Below, one piece after another: positions 1-8,166 of a stretch of DNA of 41,369 nucleotides; position 1 is the first letter of the stretch; the number at the start of each line of letters is the position of its first letter. Source of the stretch: Kiritimatiellia bacterium (lineage in GTDB: Bacteria > Verrucomicrobiota > Kiritimatiellia > RFP12 > UBA1067); the NCBI GenBank assembly GCA_017406465.1, contig JAFQYM010000011.1, positions 1-41,369 on the forward strand. Direction: 5' to 3'. The notes below the pieces were generated by a model. That model searched no databases. It had not been told where the DNA came from and was given only the letters and a program-made list of their open reading frames with translations. The position numbers were made by a program, and so were the translations under genes.

Positions 1-2
1 CT

Positions 3-86
3 ATCTCGCTCGTCCTCAACAAACCGGACTTGTCGACCACTCCACAGGTGATCTTCACGACCAATCCGAGGGTGAAAAGAGGCTGA
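3..86 (+). CDS. C-terminal tail of an unknown protein (5' end outside window)
   Basis: An open frame enters from the left edge, runs 27 codons and stops at TGA 84-86. The peptide alternates hydrophobic and polar residues (ISLVLNKPDLSTTPQVIFTT, then NPRVKRG), which would suit the last beta strands of a secreted or carbohydrate-active protein. It is too short to assign to a family. The next promoter starts about 70 bases later, so this gene is probably a separate unit from the DUF2341 protein. A second frame is also open here, so this call is tentative. Confidence 0.35.
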   Translation: MSLVLNKPDLSTTPQVIFTTNPRVKRG

Positions 87-92
87 AGTCCA

Positions 93-135
93 TTCCGCTT
101 TTGCTAACTACAAATTTTCCGCTTTTGAAAACTAC
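93..135 (+). repeat. Two 19-bp direct repeats upstream of a promoter, operator candidate
   Basis: Positions 93-111 and 117-135 carry the same 19-bp sequence with two mismatches (TTCCGCTTTTG followed by CTAACTAC or AAAACTAC), at a pitch of 24 bp. They end 22 bp before the -35 box at 158. Two copies on the same helical face, just upstream of a good sigma-70 promoter, are typical of a transcription factor site. The factor is unknown. The sequence does not match the 12-bp repeats found at 22179, 27062, 29857 and 35447. Confidence 0.5.
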
Positions 136-157
136 GCGACACAGAAAATTTCGGGGA

Positions 158-186
158 TTGACTGCTGGTTGGAAATGTGGTATGAT
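158..186 (+). promoter_or_regulatory. Sigma-70-type promoter of the DUF2341/LamG gene
   Basis: TTGACT (158-163), exactly 17 bp, TATGAT (181-186). The predicted transcription start is near 193, giving a leader of about 72 nt before the ATG at 265. Confidence 0.75.
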
Positions 187-264
187 AAAATATCACAAAG
201 TTAAGGAATGCTACACTCTTGCGGGGGCGGAAAAAACGCCCCTGAGAAACAAAAGGGGAAACTA

Positions 265-3200
265 ATGAAGAAGATAATCGCGTGTTTTTGCAGGGGGGGG
301 GGCAATCCTCTTAATTATCTCTGCGCTGTCCTTCTGGCCTTGGCGCTTGCGCCGTCCGCATTCGGTGCGCCGCAATACAAGGCGGCGCTGACCGTCCAGG
401 GCTATTCGGGTTCCTCGACGCTCGAGGACTTCCCCGTTCTCGTGCGCCTCTCGCCGCAGACGATTGATGGCTTCTCCTACAGCGCTTGCGCGCAGAACGG
501 CTCCGACATCTCCTTCGTCGCGGCCGACGGCAAAACGCTTCTCCCCTACGACATCGACACATGGGACGAGACCGGCACATCGCTCATCTGGGTGAAGGTT
601 CCCGAAGTGGCCTCTTCAGGGACGTCGTTCACTATCCGCTGGGGCGACGACGAACCGCCCGCGAACACGCCCGCGGACACATGGTCCGGCTACAAGAGCG
701 TCTGGCACATGGACATCGCGAACGGCGCGACGGCGGACATCCGCGTCGGTTATGCCGCAACGGTTTTGAATCCCAACCAGTATTGCGGCGCAGGCACAGG
801 AATCGTCGGCGGCGCCTACCACAACGAGCAGAACAAGGACGCTTCGCATTGTGTCAAGACGCCGGATGTCGCTGGCTTCAGCGCCACGACTGAAGGCGTT
901 GCCACATTTTCGCTTTGGGTTCGCCAGATTGGCGGAACCAAATCGCAGGGCTCTCCAGACGAGGCGAACTACCCGCAAATCCTCTGGGGGTCAACCTGGG
1001 GGAACTGCGGCACCGCCATTTCAACGAAGAACGGCAATACCGATAAAGGCAAGGGCATCTGCATCGATCTCGAAGGCAAGGCTGCCCAATACAATACCAT
1101 GGTCGTGCGCGACGACGATTTCACAACGATGCCGATAACCCTCGAATCAATCTACGACAAGCAATGGCACCACCTTGTTCTCGCATACGACGCGACGGGC
1201 CGGAGGTTTTACGTCGATGGCGTTCTCCAGAGGAATTTTTCCAGTTCCGTCCGCAAATACACGAACCCGAGCGCCGGTTGGACGATGCGTTTCGGCGGGC
1301 GCAGTGACACAACAACAGACTGCGTCTGGACGGGGGACCTCGATGAAATCCGCTTCTTCGACGGGTCTCTCTCCGCCGACCGGGTCGCCGCTGAATACGC
1401 GAATGTCGCTGACGCGGCCTTCCTCGCCTATGGCACGGCACAGGCCGGGAACGGGACAGTTCGGGTTAATGGCGCGCCGGTGGAAGCAGGCACGCCGATA
1501 CCGGCTTACGGCTTCAATTCCGGCTATGCGGCGGACGCCCCCGTTTCCTTCTCGATGGCGGCGACCGAAGTTCCCGGCGAGGGGACGGTTACCAACTATC
1601 TCGCGGGGTGGCGGTTCGAGTCCGTCAACACCGAAACGCAGGCGCGAACGACGATAGCCTCGTCGGACGACCCCGGCGCGGCGATCGGTTCCTACACCGG
1701 CACCTACGCGGGCTACAGCGAGTTCACATGGCTGTGGGACGTGCGCGACGCCCTCGGGCTCGGCTCGCTTTCGGCGGCGGTGAACCGCGGCACATCGATC
1801 GACCTCGCCGTCGAGGTGACTGGGCTCGGCTATGCGGCGAACGCTTCAGCGACGCTTACGGTCGCCTACGGGCTGGCTGCGAACGATCTCGACAAGACGG
1901 CGACGGCTACCGTCACCGCGCGCGGCACGGCGATCGTCAAGATTCCCCGCCTCCAGCCAGGTGTGCCATACTTTTTCAAGGCTACTCTCGACAACGGCGC
2001 AGATGAGCCCGCCGTCTCGGAAATCGTGTCGTTTGCAACCTCCCTGCTTACAACCGGAAGGCGCCGCATTGAATTCGTCGAGGGAGCTGGGCAGCAGTTC
2101 ATCGACACCCACTACATGCCGACGCCCACGACGCGCGCCCTCGTCGATTTCCAGTTCACCGAGAAGGCCGCGAGCAGGGCTGTCTTCGGCCTGAACATCG
2201 GAAATCTGTCATATTCGTTCCTCTCGAACGGACAGGCGAATTGGATATACGCGCTTGCCAATGACCGCACCACAAAGGTGCTGACCCCGACAACGGCAAT
2301 CGACACCGAGCGCAACCTCATCGATTTCAACCATCCCGATGGCGAAAACCGCGCGATTTCAGTTTACGGGCCTGACGGAGCCGTGAAGGTGACGCAATCC
2401 CCGGTAGAGAACACGGCTACGCAAAACGCAACCGCCACGCTGATTTTGGGCGCGCAGCGTAAGGCAATCGACGATAATTCCCAAACAAGCTTTGAATACA
2501 CTTCGAAATACAGGCTTTATTCGGCGCGGTTCTACGAGGGCGGAAACCTTGCCTTCGCCCTCGTGCCTGTAATTTCGGATTCGGGGAGCGTTTCGTTCTA
2601 CGACACCGTTCACAAGGATTTTTTTGCGAACTCCATGCCTGGAGCTGACATACCCGGCTACACGACCGGCGGCCCGACCGTATCCGCCTCCCTGGCGGTG
2701 GAAAACGACGAGCGCGTCATCGCGCTTACCTTCCTCGCGGCGCCTATGGACCGTCCGCTCCGAATTGCATACGGTCCAGAATTCGCCGGCGACGACCCGG
2801 CGGACTGGGCGACGACCGAAGCCGTCGCGACTGTCCCCGCCGGCGCTACGTCCGCCACCGTCCCGCTTCCTGCGACATGGGGCGATGACAACGCCTATGT
2901 AGCCCGCTGCTACTTCGACGACGGCACGTCCTTCCCGCTCTGGTCCGACGCCATCGTCTGGTCCGACGCCTCGTCGCCGATTCTCGACAACATCGCCGCA
3001 GACGGCACGGGCGGCGACACGCTCGTCGTCTCGGGAACGCTCGTAAACTTCCCTGGCGACGACTGCACCCTTACCGTCTATACAGGCGCAAGCGCGGACA
3101 GCCTGACCGAAACCTGGTCCGAACTTCCCGGCTCCGTAATGACTGAGGCTGGAAACTTCTCGCTCACGCTCTATGAGAGCGACACCACGTCCTCGCGCTA

Positions 3201-4647
3201 CATAGAGCCGGGATCGAGCATGTTTGTGTCGATTCAGGCGTCTTGCGGCGGCAAGGTCGCGCGGACTCCGGTAATATCCGTCCAGACGAAAGGCGCGCCG
3301 GTGTTCGGCGCCACGTCGAACAACGACCTCAACAACATCACATTCACCGGGAATCTGTCCGACCTCGGCGCGGGCGGCTCGGCAGTCGTCACGCTCTATG
3401 TGGGCACTGCCAACAATGCCGATTCGCTTGAAGCCGTGGAAACGCCAAAGAAGATCACGGGAACCGGCAACTTCACCTTCACGCACGCCTTCCCCGAACT
3501 GGACAAGACATACTACTGGCAGTTCCGCGCCGTATCCACTACGGCAGGCGGCACACCGCTCGAAACGCGCACGGGCGTCAAGTCGTGCAGGCAAAACGAG
3601 AAGGCCACATACACATGGAAGGCCGACGGCAACGGCAACTGGAACGGCGACTGGGAGGATCCGGCGCACTGGTCCGCGAACATGTCGCCGAACAAAGGCT
3701 ATCCGCAATCGTCAGGCAGCATCGCGCAGTTCGCGAACTGCACCCTCGAGCATCCGGTCACTGTGAACGTCAACGACAAATATACGCTCTCCCGGCTGCG
3801 CTTCTGGGGGAGCGACAACGGTTCGAAGATCGTCTTCGTAGGGACCGGCAGGGACACAAGCGGCTTCACGTCCGGCTACGACCAGTCGGCCGTCGCGTCG
3901 AACACCGAAGTCGAGTTCCGCGACATGACGCTCAACGCCTCCGGCAACTGGGAAGTGCTGCGCAACACGGCTAAGACGAACGTGACATTCCGCGTCGTCA
4001 GGTCGAAGGTTGCGGTCGGCCTCTACTTCGCACTCTCGGCAAACACCTGCCGCCTTGAAGTCCTGGGGGGTTCGGAATTCATCGCTCCGGGCAAACTTAA
4101 CATGGGCGGTCGCGGCACCGTAATGGTCGTGGACGACTCCACAGTGACTGCGGCCTCCACAAGCATGGGCATAATCTTCAACGCCGATACCAGTGAGAAG
4201 GGCGAAATCGAGGTCCGCCTGCGCGGCAGGAACGCTAAGATAAACGCGGGTTCCTTCTACACATACGCCGCCACATCCGGGCAATTCGGCGCAAGGGTGA
4301 TCCTCGAAGTGCCGAAGGAGGGCTTCGCCTCGGCGCCGATCGAGATGACTTCGACAAAGAAATTCTGCGAAGGGCATACCATCGCGGGCAAGAAGATTAT
4401 CTTCGAGGTGGATGCGAAATCGCCTGCGCTGGTCAAGTCCAACAGGCTTCTTGAAAACATGGTGGTTCTCGATTCGACGACACCCGGCGGCATCGCGTCG
4501 GGCGCCGTCACCGAAGACATTGGCGTTGTCCCGTCCCGCAATGGCAAGTCCTCTGGCGCGTTCAAATTCGATGACACGGCTAGCCCCAAGAAGATCCTCC
4601 TCGACCTTCAGGGCTGGATGGGAGGATTCATATTATCCTTGTATTGA
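265..4647 (+). CDS. Large secreted DUF2341 / LamG surface protein
   Basis: The protein has 1460 residues. I start it at ATG 265, which follows AAAAGGGGA by a normal spacing and opens directly on a signal peptide; the in-frame ATG at 208 adds 19 unlikely residues. Residues 1 to about 35 are the signal peptide, with a Leu/Ala core ending at AFGA. About 37-145 match DUF2341 (DFPVLVRLS, GSDISF, WVKVP, VWHM). About 145-390 form a LamG/concanavalin-like domain (WHHLVLAYD, YVDGVLQ). Near 600-800 lies another lectin-like unit (IEFVEGAGQQFIDT). Fibronectin-like segments follow, then a W-rich motif near 1115 (WNGDWEDPAHW) and a beta-rich tail ending GGFILSLY. It is probably an adhesin or glycan-binding surface protein; no catalytic motif is visible. 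Ten consecutive G at 293-302 lie within the signal-peptide codons. It resembles the 35541-39647 protein in its first two domains. Confidence 0.85.
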   Translation: MKKIIACFCRGGGNPLNYLCAVLLALALAPSAFGAPQYKAALTVQGYSGSSTLEDFPVLVRLSPQTIDGFSYSACAQNGSDISFVAADGKTLLPYDIDTWDETGTSLIWVKVPEVASSGTSFTIRWGDDEPPANTPADTWSGYKSVWHMDIANGATADIRVGYAATVLNPNQYCGAGTGIVGGAYHNEQNKDASHCVKTPDVAGFSATTEGVATFSLWVRQIGGTKSQGSPDEANYPQILWGSTWGNCGTAISTKNGNTDKGKGICIDLEGKAAQYNTMVVRDDDFTTMPITLESIYDKQWHHLVLAYDATGRRFYVDGVLQRNFSSSVRKYTNPSAGWTMRFGGRSDTTTDCVWTGDLDEIRFFDGSLSADRVAAEYANVADAAFLAYGTAQAGNGTVRVNGAPVEAGTPIPAYGFNSGYAADAPVSFSMAATEVPGEGTVTNYLAGWRFESVNTETQARTTIASSDDPGAAIGSYTGTYAGYSEFTWLWDVRDALGLGSLSAAVNRGTSIDLAVEVTGLGYAANASATLTVAYGLAANDLDKTATATVTARGTAIVKIPRLQPGVPYFFKATLDNGADEPAVSEIVSFATSLLTTGRRRIEFVEGAGQQFIDTHYMPTPTTRALVDFQFTEKAASRAVFGLNIGNLSYSFLSNGQANWIYALANDRTTKVLTPTTAIDTERNLIDFNHPDGENRAISVYGPDGAVKVTQSPVENTATQNATATLILGAQRKAIDDNSQTSFEYTSKYRLYSARFYEGGNLAFALVPVISDSGSVSFYDTVHKDFFANSMPGADIPGYTTGGPTVSASLAVENDERVIALTFLAAPMDRPLRIAYGPEFAGDDPADWATTEAVATVPAGATSATVPLPATWGDDNAYVARCYFDDGTSFPLWSDAIVWSDASSPILDNIAADGTGGDTLVVSGTLVNFPGDDCTLTVYTGASADSLTETWSELPGSVMTEAGNFSLTLYESDTTSSRYIEPGSSMFVSIQASCGGKVARTPVISVQTKGAPVFGATSNNDLNNITFTGNLSDLGAGGSAVVTLYVGTANNADSLEAVETPKKITGTGNFTFTHAFPELDKTYYWQFRAVSTTAGGTPLETRTGVKSCRQNEKATYTWKADGNGNWNGDWEDPAHWSANMSPNKGYPQSSGSIAQFANCTLEHPVTVNVNDKYTLSRLRFWGSDNGSKIVFVGTGRDTSGFTSGYDQSAVASNTEVEFRDMTLNASGNWEVLRNTAKTNVTFRVVRSKVAVGLYFALSANTCRLEVLGGSEFIAPGKLNMGGRGTVMVVDDSTVTAASTSMGIIFNADTSEKGEIEVRLRGRNAKINAGSFYTYAATSGQFGARVILEVPKEGFASAPIEMTSTKKFCEGHTIAGKKIIFEVDAKSPALVKSNRLLENMVVLDSTTPGGIASGAVTEDIGVVPSRNGKSSGAFKFDDTASPKKILLDLQGWMGGFILSLY
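293..302 (+). repeat. G10 homopolymer inside the signal-peptide codons
   Basis: Ten uninterrupted G encode part of Arg-Gly-Gly-Gly, 10-13 codons after the start. Adding one G leads to a TAA stop four codons later; losing one G leads to a TGA about 30 codons later. Slipped-strand changes here would therefore switch the surface protein off. Confidence 0.8.
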
Positions 4648-4649
4648 CA

Positions 4650-4838
4650 GCCAGTGCCGTTTCCCGCCGAGCACTGACGCAGTTTGTCAAATAGAAAAGA
4701 CGCCGAGAGGAGCTTGCCGCGCACCTCGCCGTCAAGTGGCCCCTTCAGCGCCTCCCAGTCGGCGACTAGCCGCGGCAGCATCGCGACGAAGTACGGGGCG
4801 CATGGGTCGGGCGCAAGCCGCCGCAGCTTCGGTGTCTT
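4650..4838 (-). pseudogene. Possible remnant of a minus-strand gene
   Basis: Reading the minus strand from 4838 downward gives about 60 codons with normal protein composition and strong G/C third positions (for example YFVAMLPRLVADWEALKGPL), bounded upstream by two TAA codons. There is no start codon with a ribosome site, and the frame runs into the 3' end of the DUF2341 gene before stopping. It may be the C-terminal end of a decayed enzyme gene. I do not recognise the family. Confidence 0.2.
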
Positions 4839-5022
4839 TTATTATGAACAACTGCGGAGGATTATCCACCTGGAGTTTACCCATTTTTTGACCGCCAAAG
4901 TGCATCTCGCCCCTGTGAATAAAGTGTGAGACGCATTTTCGTAAGTGAAATGGACGTTTTTCTCCTGGAAAGAGGAAACTCCGAGCGTTAGGGTTCCCGC
5001 GCGAACTGCGAAGCGTATCCAC

Positions 5023-5048
5023 CGACCGAAGGTCGCTGCCGAAGGCAG
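5023..5048. repeat. Two back-to-back GAA-loop hairpins
   Basis: CGACC-GAA-GGTCG (5023-5035) is followed immediately by CTGCC-GAA-GGCAG (5036-5048). No T-run follows, so this is not an intrinsic terminator. Its form resembles a REP-like intergenic palindrome. Confidence 0.5.
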
Positions 5049-5304
5049 TCGCTAGAGTGGTGCCGCAAGGCCCCGCGCGAGAGCCCTGCTGCTCGGAGTT
5101 TATGAATCCGCCCAGGGTGGGCTTTCCCAAAAGTAAACGCGCGTTCCCTCCCCGGGGAGGGAGTGAGGGATTTACCTTCACCATCAACAATAGCCAATCT
5201 TTACGGAGGGTAAACGAACGATAAAAGTGCGTTTACTTCTGGAGGCGGCGATTGCCGCCTGCATCCGGTAGCCGTTTTTCGCGCCCCCATACTCGCCCCG
5301 ATTA

Positions 5305-5313
5305 TGGTATAAT
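5305..5313 (+). promoter_or_regulatory. Extended -10 promoter of the pcnB-mla operon
   Basis: TGGTATAAT is a consensus extended -10 (TATAAT at 5308-5313). There is no good -35, as expected for an extended -10 promoter. The predicted start is within a base or two of the ATG at 5322. Confidence 0.65.
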
Positions 5314-5321
5314 ATACACTA

Positions 5322-6521
5322 ATGTTCGGTTTTTTGAAGAGGAAAAGCAGGATGCCGACCGTCTACAAGCGGGCGGATCATTGCGTTTCCCGCAAAAACA
5401 TCGACTCCGACGCGCTGAAGGTCCTCTACCGCCTGTCCAATCTCGGCTATACCGCCTATCTCGTCGGCGGTGGCGTACGCGACCTTCTTATGGGCCGCAA
5501 GCCAAAGGATTTCGACGTCGGGACGTCAGCGAAGCCGAACGAAGTCAAGAGGGCGTTCCGCAACTGCTTTCTGATTGGACGGCGCTTTCGTCTCGCGCAT
5601 GTCAGGTTCGGTGACAAGGTGATAGAGACGGCGACATTCCGCCGCAACGCCCAGACGGTGGGCGAAATAATCGAGCATGCCGCCGAGGGGCCTCAGGAGG
5701 ACAACGCCTTCGGCACTCCCGAGACAGACGCCTATCGTCGTGACTTCACGGTCAACGGGCTCTTCTACAATATCGAGGACTTCAGCATCATAGACTGGGT
5801 TGGGGGGATGAAGGACATCAAGGACAAGGTCATCCGCTCCATAGGCGACCCGGCGATCCGCTTCCAGGAGGATCCCGTCCGGATGATGCGAGCCGTGAAG
5901 TTCTCAGCCCGCCTCGGCTTCACCATCGAGCGCAAGACGCTTGCGGCGATGAAGAAGTACCATTCCTGCATCCTCACGGCCGCGACGCCGAGGGTCTGCG
6001 AAGAGGTGTTCCGCCTGTTCCCGTACGGCAAGAGCGCAAAGGCATTCAAGCTGATGTGGGAGACGGGGCTCCTTGGCGACCTCCTTCCCGAACTCTCGGC
6101 GCACATCGACCGCGCCGGCGGCGCGAAGTGCTCGATATGGAAATACCTCGCCGCGCTCGACAAGTACGAGACGATGATGGAAGAGAAGGGGCTTGAGGTC
6201 TCGAACGGGCTCAGGGCCGCCGTCCTCATGACGACGATGCTCGAGGTCGATCCGAAGGACGGCGCAGGGCGGCGCATTATGCAGACGATGATGTCGGCCC
6301 TAAAGATTCCAAAGGCGACTTACTTCACGGCGGTGCTCCTGATGGAGAGCCGCAAGCGACTGACGGCCCGCCCCCAGAAGGGCAAGGCCCGGTTCGTGCA
6401 CAATCGCGATTTCCTCGACGCGCTCGACTACAACCGCATAATCCTGCGCGCGGAGAAAAAGGACGAAAGCGCCCTAAACGAATGGGCGGACCTCTACGAA
6501 GAGAAAGGCAACAGCAAATGA
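5322..6521 (+). CDS. pcnB: Poly(A) polymerase I family (PcnB-type nucleotidyltransferase)
   Basis: Adds 3' poly(A) tails to RNA to mark it for decay; the family also contains CCA-adding enzymes. The 399 residues show the class II nucleotidyltransferase core: LVGGGVRDLLMGRKPKDFDV near 46-65 with the GG motif and metal-binding DxD, IGRRFRLAHVRFG near 85-97, RRDFTVNGLFYN near 140, and the RNA-binding element FQEDPVRMMRAVKFSARLGF near 180-200. IGRRFRLAHVRFG and VSRKNIDSDALKVLYRL are typical of PcnB rather than of CCA-adding enzymes. It heads the operon that continues into a TPR protein and mlaEFD. ATG 5322 lies 8 bases after TATAAT, implying a leaderless mRNA. An alternative start at 5352 (MPTVYKRADHC) has AGAGGA at good spacing and cannot be excluded. 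Confidence 0.88.
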   Translation: MFGFLKRKSRMPTVYKRADHCVSRKNIDSDALKVLYRLSNLGYTAYLVGGGVRDLLMGRKPKDFDVGTSAKPNEVKRAFRNCFLIGRRFRLAHVRFGDKVIETATFRRNAQTVGEIIEHAAEGPQEDNAFGTPETDAYRRDFTVNGLFYNIEDFSIIDWVGGMKDIKDKVIRSIGDPAIRFQEDPVRMMRAVKFSARLGFTIERKTLAAMKKYHSCILTAATPRVCEEVFRLFPYGKSAKAFKLMWETGLLGDLLPELSAHIDRAGGAKCSIWKYLAALDKYETMMEEKGLEVSNGLRAAVLMTTMLEVDPKDGAGRRIMQTMMSALKIPKATYFTAVLLMESRKRLTARPQKGKARFVHNRDFLDALDYNRIILRAEKKDESALNEWADLYEEKGNSK

Positions 6522-7249
6522 ACGAAGAACTCGAACAGCTCATCCAGGAAATCAAGTCCCTGCTTCCATGGCTTCTTGCCGCAGGAATCGTGGTCGCCGG
6601 CTACCACGGCATCCGGAAGTACCGTGCCGACAGGCGCGCCGCCGCTGCGGAGGTCGTGTCGAACGCCTACACGACCGAGGAACTCGAGGACGCGACGGCC
6701 AAGTTCAAGGGCGCCAGCGTCGAGGGTGTTCTCAAGCTCCGCCTCGCCAAGAGCTATTTTGACTCTGCGAACTACGATTCCGCGCTCGAGATCTACGAGT
6801 CGCTCGAGGGCAAGGCGCCCGACGGCTTCGCGGACGTGCCCGTCGTCGGCAAGGCCCAGTGCCTCGAGGCGCTTGGCAAGTACGCCGATGCCGCCGCTGC
6901 GTTTGACGCTTTCGCGGAGGCGAACCCGAAGTCCTTCCTCGCGCTCACCGCGAAGCTTGGCTCCGCCCGCTGCGTCGCCCAGGGCGGCGACCGCGCCAAG
7001 GCAATCGAGACGCTTGAAGCGCTCAAGGCGACGCTCGAAGACGATCTCGACAAGTCTCGCGTAGAATCCACGATCGAGCTTGTGAAGCGCTATGAGAAGC
7101 GCGCCGAGCGCTCGCTCTTCGAGGCCGCCGACGCAGCGCAGAAGCAGCTTGAGGAAGAGTCCGCCAAGGATGCGGAGAAGAAGGCGGAGCCCGAAGCGCC
7201 CAAGGCCGAGGCGAAAGCTGTGCCTGAGGCGCCGGCAAAGACGGAATGA
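6518..7249 (+). CDS. Membrane-anchored TPR-like protein
   Basis: The protein has 243 residues. The start ATG 6518 overlaps the pcnB stop (ATGA), so translation is probably coupled. Residues about 12-30 (LLPWLLAAGIVVAGYHGI) form a single membrane segment. Two or three TPR-like helical pairs follow (AKSYFDSANYDSALEIYESL near 75-95, AQCLEALGKYADAAAAFDAF near 110-130, and RAKAIETLEAL). The tail from about 200 is rich in E, K, A and P. The arrangement resembles YfgM/YbgF-type envelope proteins, which help assemble or hold envelope complexes. Between pcnB and the Mla genes it may be an accessory of the lipid transporter, but that is inference from position only. Confidence 0.75.
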   Translation: MNEELEQLIQEIKSLLPWLLAAGIVVAGYHGIRKYRADRRAAAAEVVSNAYTTEELEDATAKFKGASVEGVLKLRLAKSYFDSANYDSALEIYESLEGKAPDGFADVPVVGKAQCLEALGKYADAAAAFDAFAEANPKSFLALTAKLGSARCVAQGGDRAKAIETLEALKATLEDDLDKSRVESTIELVKRYEKRAERSLFEAADAAQKQLEEESAKDAEKKAEPEAPKAEAKAVPEAPAKTE

Positions 7250-8064
7250 CAATAGTAAGAGAGCCGATGTGGGACGATGCGCCGCGCTCTCGAACGCAGG
7301 CGCTTTGCCGTCATCTGCTCCAGTTCCTATCTACCCTCGGCTGGACGGCGAGAATACTCGTCTCGTCGATCGCGGCATTCCCGTCGGTTCTTATCAGGCG
7401 CTCGGGTCGCGCCGACTTCGCCGCGCAGCTTTACATTGTCGGCATAAGGACGCTCCCCGTCATCACCGTCGTCTCGCTCTTCATCGGGATGATTCTCGCC
7501 TTGCAGGTCGGGCTCGAGCTTAGGCGCTTCAACCAGGAAATCTACCTTGGCGCCGCCGTGATGCTGACGCTTCTTCGCGAGATGGGGCCGTTTGCGTGCG
7601 GCATAAGTCTCGCCGCGTGCGTTGGCTCCGCAATTGCCGCAGAGCTTGGCACGATGAAGGTCAACGACGAGATTGCCGCGCTCGAGATAATGTCGATCTC
7701 GCCAATACGGTATCTCGCGGCACCGCGGCTTCTCGCGCTTATTGTAATGGCGCCGATCCTCGCGTTCTACTGCAGCGTGATTGGTACGCTTGGCGGCGGT
7801 ATCGTGGGCTCTACGCAGCTTAACGTATTCTTCCAGCAGTATATCTCGAGCGCGCTTAGCATCGCCGAGACGAAAGACCTCTTCGTAGGGCTCCTTAAGG
7901 CGGGCGTCTTTGGTATGCTCATAGGCACCGTCTCCGTCGCCGAGGGTTTCGGAACGAAGCTTGGCGCGACTGGCGTCGGCCGTTCCACGCAGCAGAGCGT
8001 CATCGTAAACTTCCTTCTCATCCTCATGTTCGGCTACATGATAACAAGGGTGTTTTATAGGTAA
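7246..8064 (+). CDS. mlaE: MlaE-type permease of an MCE lipid ABC transporter
   Basis: A 272-residue integral membrane subunit of the Mla-type transporter, which moves phospholipids across the envelope with MlaF (ATPase) and MlaD (MCE ring). The family core is clear: FIGMILALQVGLELRRF near 83-99, LLREMGPFACGISLAACVGSAIAAELGTMKVNDEIAALEIM near 108-148, then a series of hydrophobic helices to the C-terminus (FLLILMFGYMITRVFYR). The start ATG 7246 overlaps the TPR stop. The first 40 residues are hydrophilic, longer than usual, and could be trimmed. No MlaB or MlaC gene is visible nearby. Confidence 0.9.
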   Translation: MTIVREPMWDDAPRSRTQALCRHLLQFLSTLGWTARILVSSIAAFPSVLIRRSGRADFAAQLYIVGIRTLPVITVVSLFIGMILALQVGLELRRFNQEIYLGAAVMLTLLREMGPFACGISLAACVGSAIAAELGTMKVNDEIAALEIMSISPIRYLAAPRLLALIVMAPILAFYCSVIGTLGGGIVGSTQLNVFFQQYISSALSIAETKDLFVGLLKAGVFGMLIGTVSVAEGFGTKLGATGVGRSTQQSVIVNFLLILMFGYMITRVFYR

Positions 8065-8166
8065 GTTGAAGAGTTGAAAAGTTGAAGAGTTGAAAAGTTG
8101 AAGAGTTGAAAAGTTGAAAAGTTGAAAGGTTGAAAAGTTGAAAGGTTGAAAGGTTGAAGGGTTGAG
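8065..8166 (+). repeat. Octanucleotide array GTTGAARR, 12 copies plus a partial copy
   Basis: Twelve head-to-tail units of GTTGAA followed by two purines fill the whole mlaE-mlaF gap, starting on the base after the mlaE stop. The partial 13th unit (GTTGAG) contains the mlaF start codon TTG 8162. The last units read GAAAGG and GAAGG, so the array itself supplies the only purine-rich ribosome site. Eight is not a multiple of three, and every unit contains a TTG, so copy-number change would shift potential starts. Confidence 0.9.

Larger units (their letters stand above)
4648..5321. other. Gene-free stretch of 674 bases with hairpins
   Basis: No convincing intact gene is present. The left part (4650-4838) reads like a fragment of a minus-strand gene. 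The right part holds two consecutive 5-bp stems with GAA loops (5023-5035 and 5036-5048) and an 18-bp perfect palindrome at 5145-5162 (TCCCTCCCC and its complement). A 152-codon minus-strand frame (4732-5190) crosses this region, but it has no start signal and is of unusual composition, so I do not call it. The stretch ends in the pcnB promoter. It may be a dispersed intergenic repeat; that would need a genome comparison. Confidence 0.5.

Noticed and set aside
293..302. G10 as a mere sequencing artefact
   Set aside because: It cannot be excluded from one sequence, but the frame is intact at ten G and the signal peptide reads correctly, so I keep it as a finding to check in reads.
2359..3708. 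449-codon minus-strand frame
   Set aside because: It is antisense to the DUF2341/LamG protein, with no start signal.
8065..8166. CRISPR array
   Set aside because: The repeats are 8 bp with no spacers; it is a simple tandem repeat.
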